This document shows positions 1 through 6,387 of a stretch of DNA of 17,517 bases, in pieces. Position numbers and translations under genes: made by a program. The notes under the pieces are model-generated. The model ran no database searches. It saw nothing but the letters and a program-made list of their open reading frames with translations, and was not told the origin of the DNA. The number at the start of each line of letters is the position of its first letter. Position 1 is the stretch's first letter. The DNA is from JASFYU01 sp045046905. GTDB taxonomy: Bacteria; Bacteroidota; Bacteroidia; Flavobacteriales; Flavobacteriaceae. The stretch lies in contig JASFYU010000050.1 of NCBI GenBank assembly GCA_045046905.1, positions 1-17,517 of the forward strand, in the 5' to 3' direction.

Positions 1-258
1 TATCAAACTTAGTGCTGCTGAACTAATCCACAACCAAATTCCAATGTTTGATAGAAAGCCAAGAAAGCTAGACGCCCCACTTTGTTGGGCAGGATCCCTT
101 AGTATTTCCATGATTTCAAAGCCTACAGATTTTAACCTAATAATTGAAAGGCTATAGAATATCAATGCAGGTATAACCACAATAAATATACAGTGAAATA
201 GTTTTTTTGAATCTAATATTTGGTTCAAAATTATTTTTATTTCCTTAGTAGTAATCAT
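1..258 (-). CDS. Membrane protein of unknown function, N-terminal part (runs off left edge)
   Basis: The minus strand is open from an ATG at 258-256 to the window edge: 86 codons with no stop. The protein begins MITTKEIKIILNQIL. It has two strongly hydrophobic stretches, at about residues 22-40 (CIFIVVIPALIFYSLSII) and about 65-86 (FLGFLSNIGIWLWISSAALS), joined by a short polar loop. That suggests a polytopic inner-membrane protein whose first helix follows a short cytoplasmic N-terminus. No family is recognised. The leader is A/T-rich with no clear Shine-Dalgarno, as is normal in Bacteroidota. Coding is inferred from the uninterrupted frame and the coherent helix-loop-helix pattern. The C-terminus lies outside the window, so function cannot be given. 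Confidence 0.7.
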   Translation of the reverse strand, partial: MITTKEIKIILNQILDSKKLFHCIFIVVIPALIFYSLSIIRLKSVGFEIMEILRDPAQQSGASSFLGFLSNIGIWLWISSAALSLI

Positions 259-807
259 ATTTTTATTTTTAAATACCTAAGCTTATTGCTAGCTGTTTAT
301 CTCTTAGGTTTGTTTCATTATAGAAGTCTAAAAATACGTTTCTATAAAATTCCTTCCAAATTCTATTGCCCATTTTCGGTGTTCCTGCCTGTTTTCCTTA
401 TGAAGTGGTACTTACCTATATTTGATAATGCCCCATAAGCGAATAATGTTAGGGTAAGAGCGCACAGGAGAAGAAGTTTTTATAACTCCGAAGGCATTTG
501 TTAGCTTTACTAAGGATGTTTCCAAGGCCAAAATGAAACTGGCGAAATACCCCCTATGGCTCTGCCTCGGTGATAGTCGGTTTCAAGAAAGTTTTATTAT
601 TACTCTAGTCATCTAATAATTATTAATTGCAAACCACTCAGTAGGGGTAAATATCTCGCTCTTTTAAAAACCATTATAAACCACCTAATAGGCTTATTTT
701 CAACTAGAGCGTAGTACTTTTAAAGAAAATAGAGTTTGTACGCAGACTCACGCTACCAACTAGCAAAAAAAGAATAAAAGTTTTAAAAAATAAAACATCT
801 ATTACTT
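259..807. other. Gene-poor region between the membrane protein and the SGNH hydrolase
   Basis: No convincing gene is seen in these 549 bases. The left part is the AT-rich leader of the minus-strand membrane gene. The middle holds repeat copy A (524-590), which is frameshifted relative to its partner at 2897-2962. The right part, to 807, is AT-rich and should contain the promoter of the SGNH gene. TAGAGTTTG at about 731-739 resembles the Bacteroidota -7 box but has one extra spacer base, so I do not call it. Confidence 0.5.
524..590 (+). repeat. Diverged direct repeat, copy A
   Basis: This 67-nt stretch matches 2897-2962 with seven mismatches and one single-base indel, by eye. The shared core runs from ATGAAACTxGCGAAATACCCC through CTCTGCCTCGG to AAGAAA. 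Both copies lie on the same strand and bracket the SGNH hydrolase gene about 2.3 kb apart. The extra C in the C-run here shifts the frame that stays open in copy B (MKLAKYPY...), so any coding sense is lost. It is probably an interspersed intergenic repeat. Confidence 0.75.
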
Positions 808-2601
808 ATGTACTTCAAAAAAATCATACATGAAAATATAAAAAGATTTATAAGCTTATTGCTATTATTATTTGTTGTAAATATTTCTTTTTCTCAAGAG
901 AATACCGAAATAAAATGGTGGAACCCTGCCAATCATGAATTTCCTGTAATTGCTAGTCAAGCTTGGCCTAATGAAGTCAAATCTGTTTATCATCGACTTC
1001 CAGCGAGATCTGAAAAGGATATAAGGGGCGCTGTATGGGAATTGTCAAAGCAATCAGCAGGGTTGTCAATACGATTTTGGTCTAATGCAAATAGTATTCT
1101 TGTTAAATACAAAGTAAAAGGAAATGTTGGTATGGCGCATATGCCTTCAACAGGAGTAAGCGGATTAGATTTATACAGTAAATCCTATAATGGTGAATGG
1201 CTTCGTTGTTGGGGTTCCTACTCAATCGATACGGTAAGCAATTATAACTTTATAATTGATGAGGATGCTGAATCTTATAAAGAATATGGAAGAGAATATC
1301 AGTTGTTTTTACCACTTTATAATGAAGTTGCCACTATGGAAATTGGTATTAGTAGAGAATCATTTTTCAAAGTATTGCCTAATAGAAAAGAGAAGCCTAT
1401 TGTAGCTTACGGGACCTCAATTTGTCAGGGAGCTTGTGCCTCTCGTCCTGGAATGGCCTGGACTAATATTTTAGAGCGAAAATTAGAAAGACCTATTATT
1501 AATCTTGGTTTTTCAGGTAATGGAAAATTAGAGCCTGAATTGATTGATTTAATGACTGAAATTGATGCGAAAATGTACATTTTGGATTGCCTACCAAATT
1601 TAAAACCATTTAAAGATGACACCTATCAACTAACTTTAAATGCTGTGAAGAAATTAAAAGAAAAAAGACCTAATGTTCCTGTGATTCTGACTGCTCATAT
1701 TGGCTATGCAGATGCATTAACCAATAAAAAAGGCAAAACTAAATACCGATTTCTTAATACAGCCTTAGACAGTGCTTTTTATAAGCTAAAATCAGAAGGC
1801 TATACAAATGTTTTTCTATTACAAAAAGAGGATTTAGGGTTTAATTTTGATATGTATGTAGATAAAATTCACCCTAATGATTATGGGATGGTACAGTACG
1901 CAAATGCGTATGAAGGGTTAATAAGAAAAATAGTAAAGGAACCCATAGGAAATTTATCTACAACCATTCCTGTAACTCAAAGTAGAGACATCGCTGTTTA
2001 TAGATGGGAAGATAGGCACCAAGAAATACTTAAATTGAACAAAGTTGATTCGCCAAAAATTTGCCTTTTCGGAAATTCGATAGTTAACTTTTGGGGAGGA
2101 GAACCAACATCATTGATTAACAACGGGCAAGATTCATGGGAGAGCATAATGAAACCCATGGGGGTTCGAAACTTTGGATTTGGTTGGGATCGAATAGAAA
2201 ATGTTCTTTGGAGGATTCAACATGATGAGCTTGATGGTTTTGAAGCTGAAAAAATTGTTTTAATGATTGGAACAAATAACTTACTTATTAATAGTGAAAA
2301 TGAAATAATCAAAGGATTAGAAGCGTTAATAAAAGCTGTTAAAATTCGCCAGCCTAAAAGCAGTATTCTAATGATAGGAATATTGCCAAGAAAAGGGAAA
2401 GAAAAACTAGTTGAGAAGTTAAATTTAAAAATAGCACAATTAACTGATTTGAAGGCTATTAATTTTGGCAATATTGGCAGCCAATTATTGCTTAAAGATG
2501 GAACAATAGATAAATCCTTATTTACAGATGGATTACACCCCAATCGTAAAGGCTATATGATTATAGTAAAAAAATTGCAGCGAATTCTTGAAGATAAATA
2601 A
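808..2601 (+). CDS. Secreted double-module SGNH/GDSL hydrolase (GxDLY type), probable carbohydrate esterase
   Basis: The 597-residue protein starts with a basic stretch and hydrophobic core (about residues 12-28), a likely Sec signal peptide cleaved near FSQ, so it is exported. A jelly-roll-like region carries the GLDLY signature (119-123) of the GxDLY domain that precedes some SGNH esterases. The first SGNH module follows: nucleophile Ser204 in YGTS, block II GFSGNG (234-239), PN at 263-264, and the Asp/His pair D352/H355 in VDKIHP. A second SGNH module has FGNS with Ser424, GFGWDR (457-462), GTNN (488-491) and DGLHPN with D574/H577. Both catalytic sets look complete. Relatives remove acyl groups from polysaccharides or glycoconjugates; the substrate here is unknown. 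The gene is visibly more AT-rich than the genes to its right and is bracketed by a direct repeat, suggesting acquisition. No partner gene is seen in the window. Confidence 0.9.
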   Translation: MYFKKIIHENIKRFISLLLLLFVVNISFSQENTEIKWWNPANHEFPVIASQAWPNEVKSVYHRLPARSEKDIRGAVWELSKQSAGLSIRFWSNANSILVKYKVKGNVGMAHMPSTGVSGLDLYSKSYNGEWLRCWGSYSIDTVSNYNFIIDEDAESYKEYGREYQLFLPLYNEVATMEIGISRESFFKVLPNRKEKPIVAYGTSICQGACASRPGMAWTNILERKLERPIINLGFSGNGKLEPELIDLMTEIDAKMYILDCLPNLKPFKDDTYQLTLNAVKKLKEKRPNVPVILTAHIGYADALTNKKGKTKYRFLNTALDSAFYKLKSEGYTNVFLLQKEDLGFNFDMYVDKIHPNDYGMVQYANAYEGLIRKIVKEPIGNLSTTIPVTQSRDIAVYRWEDRHQEILKLNKVDSPKICLFGNSIVNFWGGEPTSLINNGQDSWESIMKPMGVRNFGFGWDRIENVLWRIQHDELDGFEAEKIVLMIGTNNLLINSENEIIKGLEALIKAVKIRQPKSSILMIGILPRKGKEKLVEKLNLKIAQLTDLKAINFGNIGSQLLLKDGTIDKSLFTDGLHPNRKGYMIIVKKLQRILEDK

Positions 2602-2763
2602 TAAAAATATGAAGAGCCAGATTGGTGACAATGTCTAAAAATAATAGCCGAAATTATAGTAAATTCAAGAATTATTGGCGCTTCAACTTCATCGCAAATT
2701 GAAAGATTTGAGTTCGGCAGTCGGCTACTATGCTTACACCAAACGTTAGCTTTAATCAAAAAG

Positions 2764-2788
2764 AATTCCCCTAGGCTCTGCCTCCGGG
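2764..2788. repeat. Degenerate AATTCCCC-AGGC-GCCTC interspersed element
   Basis: AATTCCCC followed by AGGCTCTGCCTC closely resembles AATTCCCC-GAGGC-TT-GCCTC at 10548-10567, and the CCCCTAtGxCTCTGCCTC cores of the repeats at 524-590 and 2897-2962. The family looks like a decayed palindrome of the form CCCCGAGGC/GCCTCGGGG, a REP-like intergenic hairpin. Confidence 0.5.
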
Positions 2789-2815
2789 TTTCCAATTTAC
2801 CTCTTCTTGGGAGAG

Positions 2816-2834
2816 CCTGCCTACCGCAGGCAGG
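2816..2834. repeat. Perfect 7-bp hairpin CCTGCCT/AGGCAGG
   Basis: CCTGCCT (2816-2822) and AGGCAGG (2828-2834) are perfect complements around the five-base loop ACCGC. No T-run follows on either strand, so it is more like an interspersed palindromic repeat than an intrinsic terminator. Confidence 0.6.
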
Positions 2835-2896
2835 GTTGGAACTTCCTTTTTGCAGTTCCGGGTGAGGTAAAGTACCAAATTTCGGTTTTTGGCCCT

Positions 2897-2962
2897 AAAG
2901 CCAATATGAAACTAGCGAAATACCCCTATGACTCTGCCTCGGGGATAGTAGGTTTTAAGAAA
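2897..2962 (+). repeat. Diverged direct repeat, copy B
   Basis: This is the partner of 524-590, 66 nt long, with seven mismatches and one indel. Here the frame MKLAKYPYDSASGIVGFKK is open. It lies just downstream of the SGNH gene in the same orientation as copy A. Confidence 0.75.
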
Positions 2963-3038
2963 TTTTTTAGTTACGAAGACGAGTTTTTTGGTAGTAAAGG
3001 CAAGGTTTAGATATCCTTGTTAGATCTCTTTTATACCA

Positions 3039-4658
3039 TCATTTGCGCCTACTTTCAATATAAAAATTAGGGTCTACTTTAAAAGATGATGGATCGCCAG
3101 GCATACCCTCCGTTTTCCATTCCGAACTGGGGTATAGCCAATAAGATTTCTTATCTACAAAAACCCGTAAAGGCATATCAAAGCCCTCAACACTAGATAT
3201 ATAGCGATAATTGATGTTGTTCTCCCATAGGCGGTATTCAAAAATGGGTAACTCGACTTTTCGAAGGTATTGGTCAAAGAAAGCAGAAAGATCCTTTCCT
3301 GATTGTTCACTGATATAATTTTCTATCTGGGCCGTAGTTACGGTCTGGTGATAAAATTCTGTATTCATTCCCCTGAGTATTTGTCGCCACTTTTCATCAT
3401 CATCGATCAGTTGCCGTAGGGTATGCAAGATGTTCGCCCCCTTATAGTAGATATCTCTACCGGTCTCGTTTGCATTGTACCGGCCAATTACCGGTTCTTT
3501 GTTCGCGATTAGTTTTCGAGTACCGATAACATATTCCGAAGCGGCTTCTTTACCGAACCAATAGTCTAAAAATATATTCTCTGAATAAGCGGTAAAGCCC
3601 TCATGTAGCCACATATCGGCAGTATCACGATTGGTGATATTATTGGCGAACCATTCATGACCCGATTCGTGAATGATGATAAAATCGAATTTTAAGCCCC
3701 AACCTGTTTCTGAAAGGTCTCTGCCCAAATACCCCATTTGATATTTATTGCCATAGGTGACTGAACTTTGGTGTTCCATACCCAAATACGGTACTTCGAC
3801 CAGTTTATACCCATCTTTATAAAAGGGATAGGGCCCAAACCAGTGTTCAAAAGCCTTCATCATTTTTGTGGCATCGACAAATTGGCCTCTAGCCTTTTCC
3901 AAATTTTCGGGCAGTACATAATAATCCATGGTCAGCGGGCCGTTTTCACCAGCGTAGGTTTTGCCGAAATGCACATAATCGGCAATATTCACATTGACTC
4001 CGTAGTTACTAATCGGACTGGCAACAAACCAATGAAAGGTCTTGGTGGTGGCATTCTCCTCTATGCTTCGGAGGCGCCCGTTCGATACATCCATCAAATG
4101 CTTAGGTATAGTAACACTGATGGCCATACTATCGACCTCGTCATACATATGGTCTTTATTGGGCCACCAGACACTGGCTCCGAGACCCTGGCAAGAGGTG
4201 GCGATAAAATGTTTTCCGCTACTATCCTTCTCCCAAGTGAACCCACCGTCCCAGGGCGCCCGTACGGCTTCTTTAGGATGCCCGGAATACTGGACAATGA
4301 TTTCATTGAAATCTCCTTTTTTCTGCGGTTTTTGAAGCTGTACAAAATGTGCGTTGATATTTGATTTTACTTCGAGCTCCTGACCGTCTTGTGTTACTTT
4401 CTCTATTTTCATCGGGGGTTGCAGATCAATCTGAAGCACTTGTTTTTCTTTCAGCACCTTGTATCGGATGAGGTTGCTGCCTGAAATGAATCTCTCATCG
4501 GGTTTTACCTCAATATCTAAATGATAGTAGCTGAGATCCCACCATTCACGCTCGGGGGTGATACTGCCCCTTAAAATTTGTTGTTCCGTTAGTTCTTGAG
4601 AGCACCCCAGAATAGAGGTCAGCATAAGAGCCGTTATTAAAATATGTTTATGATTCAT
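3039..4658 (-). CDS. M1-type zinc aminopeptidase lipoprotein
   Basis: The 539-residue protein has a lipoprotein signal peptide ending in ILGC, with Cys19 the lipidated residue, so it is probably anchored in the outer membrane or periplasm. An N-terminal beta domain of the M1 family is followed by GMEHQ (293-297), the position of the exopeptidase GAMEN motif. The zinc site is HESGH (330-334) plus Glu353 in WLHEG, 19 residues after His334. Tyr405 in YYKG fits the transition-state tyrosine. Family members are zinc metallopeptidases that mostly trim N-terminal residues; at 539 residues this one lacks the long C-terminal helical domain of PepN-type enzymes. It begins 39 nt after the M28 peptidase gene on the same strand, so the two are probably co-transcribed and act together on extracellular peptides. 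Substrate preference is not visible. Confidence 0.92.
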   Translation of the reverse strand: MNHKHILITALMLTSILGCSQELTEQQILRGSITPEREWWDLSYYHLDIEVKPDERFISGSNLIRYKVLKEKQVLQIDLQPPMKIEKVTQDGQELEVKSNINAHFVQLQKPQKKGDFNEIIVQYSGHPKEAVRAPWDGGFTWEKDSSGKHFIATSCQGLGASVWWPNKDHMYDEVDSMAISVTIPKHLMDVSNGRLRSIEENATTKTFHWFVASPISNYGVNVNIADYVHFGKTYAGENGPLTMDYYVLPENLEKARGQFVDATKMMKAFEHWFGPYPFYKDGYKLVEVPYLGMEHQSSVTYGNKYQMGYLGRDLSETGWGLKFDFIIIHESGHEWFANNITNRDTADMWLHEGFTAYSENIFLDYWFGKEAASEYVIGTRKLIANKEPVIGRYNANETGRDIYYKGANILHTLRQLIDDDEKWRQILRGMNTEFYHQTVTTAQIENYISEQSGKDLSAFFDQYLRKVELPIFEYRLWENNINYRYISSVEGFDMPLRVFVDKKSYWLYPSSEWKTEGMPGDPSSFKVDPNFYIESRRK

Positions 4659-4697
4659 AGGTATTGGTTGTTGAAAAAATCTCTTGTAGTTTAAATC

Positions 4698-6029
4698 TTA
4701 TCGTATTATTTTATTCGGAAAAACAACGGGACTCTCGAAACCATTTTCTCCTACGGAGGCAACGCCAAAAAAGAAATTATCGATAACCACCCCCTTCAGA
4801 GTATATTCGGTACGATTACCAACAGAAAGACTGTGATCCCAGACTGGTGAAGTGGTATCTCGCCAATAGATTTTGTAAGCCCTTGCACCAGGCACCTTGT
4901 TCCACTGCAATTTTACTGAAGGTGCTACAATACCTCCTATTTTAACCTCTTTTGGTGCAGGTGGTGCCCAGGCGATTGAAGCCAGGGTTATGGCGTTTAC
5001 GGCGGTAATTTTTTTGGCATAATCAAAATTCACATGCTGTAGTTTATCACCATAATCAATGCCGTTTTCTGAACGGAGGTCTTGATGCTGTTGGGTATAG
5101 TTTTCATGAGCCTCCATAATACGAATACCCGCAAAACCGGCATCGTTAAACGGTCGGTGGTGTCCGCCACGGCCAAAACGGTCTAATCGATAAATCAACA
5201 TAGGATTCATTTCAGGCATATAGGTCTTGGTCGTTTTATGTACATAGCGTGCGAGCTGCCGAGATATACCATCGACTTCACCGCCGTAGAAACGCCGGGC
5301 ATTCCTTTCTTTTTTGGTTTCGGTAGGGGGTACGGGTTCTGAGAATATCCTAAAATCGGTATTGCTTATAATGCCGTCTACGCCAGTAATATTGCCAATC
5401 ATATCATTGTTTAGAATACCAATAATTTCCCAACTATTCTCCTTGGCATAGTTGGCAAGCCCTTTGCCGCCGTACAAACCCTGTTCCTCGCCAGATAAGC
5501 CTACATAGAGTATACTGTTCTCGAAAGTGTATTTAGAAAGCACCCTTGCAGCTTCGAGTGTTCCCGTCATACCACTGGCATTATCATTGGCCCCAGGAGA
5601 ATCGGAGGTGAAGTTATTGGGGTCACTGACCCTTGAATCAATATCACCGCTCATGATAATATAGCGATTTGGGTAGGTGCTGCCTTTTTGAACGGCGAGT
5701 ACATTTACGATCCACACATCATGAACGATCCGTTGGTTATCTCCTTTTTTGACCAGGTCTTTTTGGTAGAATACATTCAAACAATTGTTACAGTCTGTAG
5801 CTATTCTTTCGAATTCACGTTTTATCCACCTTCGGGCGGCTCCAATGCCACGGGTCAGAGAAACGGTATCACTCAGCGTATGTCGTGTGCCAAAATGAGT
5901 CAAGGTAGTTATATCCTCTTTTATCCGCTCTGCGGAAACGGCAGCTATGATATCATAGATGCGGGCATCGGTCTGAGAAAAACAAAAGCTTGCGCACAAT
6001 AGAAATAGGAGTATAGGTGACTTTTTCAT
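4698..6029 (-). CDS. Secreted M28 family zinc peptidase with C-terminal FN3-like domain
   Basis: The 443-residue protein starts MKKSPILLFLLCASFCFS-QT, a Sec signal peptide. The M28 catalytic domain carries SGDIDS (127-132), PGANDNASG with metal-bridging Asp149, the Glu pair 181-182 in GEEQG, Asp209 in NNDM and a late His315 in QQHQD. In characterised M28 enzymes the first motif is usually G-H-x-D; here Asp129 stands where the metal-binding His is expected. A C-terminal domain from about residue 357 (VKLQWNKVPGARAYKIYWR) has the pattern of a fibronectin type III fold. Family members are aminopeptidases or carboxypeptidases with two zinc ions. It is the first gene of a likely two-gene unit with the M1 lipoprotein, which suggests breakdown of external peptides. 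Class confidence is high, specificity unknown. Confidence 0.9.
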   Translation of the reverse strand: MKKSPILLFLLCASFCFSQTDARIYDIIAAVSAERIKEDITTLTHFGTRHTLSDTVSLTRGIGAARRWIKREFERIATDCNNCLNVFYQKDLVKKGDNQRIVHDVWIVNVLAVQKGSTYPNRYIIMSGDIDSRVSDPNNFTSDSPGANDNASGMTGTLEAARVLSKYTFENSILYVGLSGEEQGLYGGKGLANYAKENSWEIIGILNNDMIGNITGVDGIISNTDFRIFSEPVPPTETKKERNARRFYGGEVDGISRQLARYVHKTTKTYMPEMNPMLIYRLDRFGRGGHHRPFNDAGFAGIRIMEAHENYTQQHQDLRSENGIDYGDKLQHVNFDYAKKITAVNAITLASIAWAPPAPKEVKIGGIVAPSVKLQWNKVPGARAYKIYWRDTTSPVWDHSLSVGNRTEYTLKGVVIDNFFFGVASVGENGFESPVVFPNKIIR

Positions 6030-6156
6030 TGTGTAATATTTTAGGCATTAGCTATCGAAACTAGAAGTACAGTGATGGTGAAAGTAAAGACAGCATAGCC
6101 CAATGCCTTTATTCTACAGATAGAATGAATAAATTTCATCTGATGAAGTTACCGAA

Positions 6157-6164
6157 CAAATGTA
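6157..6164 (-). promoter_or_regulatory. Candidate -7 box TACATTTG for the M28/M1 peptidase unit
   Basis: On the minus strand this octamer matches the Bacteroidota consensus TAnnTTTG exactly and lies about 130 nt upstream of the M28 start codon. No TTG element is found at the usual distance of about 19-21 nt upstream, so the call rests on the -7 box alone and could be chance. Confidence 0.35.
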
Positions 6165-6330
6165 AGGTATGCAACTATGCCCTTATCGATTTTAGGGATG
6201 CTAGCTGCACTAAAGATATTGACTTTTTTGGTTAGAAGATATTTACATTTTTGCAACTCTAAGTACTCGGGTATGGCAATCTGATTGTAATGACCGACTG
6301 CCACACTGTACTAAAAAAGTGAAACTCGTA

Positions 6331-6368
6331 GCCAACCAATATCAAACACGCCATATAATATTGGTGGC
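6331..6368 (-). terminator. Hairpin after otsAB, possible terminator
   Basis: ACCAATAT (6335-6342) and ATATTGGT (6358-6365) are perfect complements. The stem extends through GCC/GGC with one bulged A at 6334, around a 15-nt loop. On the minus strand it lies 20 nt past the otsAB stop. A run of six T comes 12 nt later rather than directly after the stem, so it is a poor intrinsic terminator. Confidence 0.4.
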
Positions 6369-6387
6369 TCTTTATCTCGGACTCTGG

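Larger units (their letters stand above)
2602..3038. other. Gene-poor convergent region with repeat fragments
   Basis: This space lies between the ends of the plus-strand SGNH gene and the minus-strand M1 peptidase gene. It contains a degenerate palindromic element (2764-2788), a short perfect hairpin (2816-2834) and repeat copy B (2897-2962). A 67-codon open frame from 2807 to 3010 runs across all the repeat parts and is not a credible protein. A weak inverted repeat CAAGG/CCTTG at 3001-3019 might help end transcription of the convergent genes, but it lacks a good T-tract. Confidence 0.5.
6030..6387. other. Intergenic region between otsAB and the M28 peptidase gene
   Basis: No gene is seen in 358 bases. 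It should hold the end signal of the minus-strand otsAB gene (hairpin 6331-6368) and the promoter of the M28/M1 unit (-7 box candidate 6157-6164). No other repeat was recognised. Confidence 0.5.

Noticed and set aside
220..438. 72-codon plus-strand frame with hydrophobic translation
   Set aside because: It overlaps the start of the better-supported minus-strand membrane gene, has an AT-rich low-complexity composition and no recognisable family.
2740..2760. AACGTTAGC in repeat-rich sequence, similar to the core site of integron attC elements
   Set aside because: GTTAGCT does not fit GTTRRRY, no matching inverse core is found at the other end of the space, and there is no integrase.
2807..3010. 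67-codon plus-strand frame (MGEPAYRRQG...)
   Set aside because: It runs through a perfect hairpin and repeat copy B, and the frame is broken in copy A. It is best explained as translated repeat sequence.
3768..4364. 198-codon plus-strand frame opposite the M1 peptidase
   Set aside because: It lies fully antisense to a gene with intact catalytic motifs and has no recognisable features, so it is a shadow frame.
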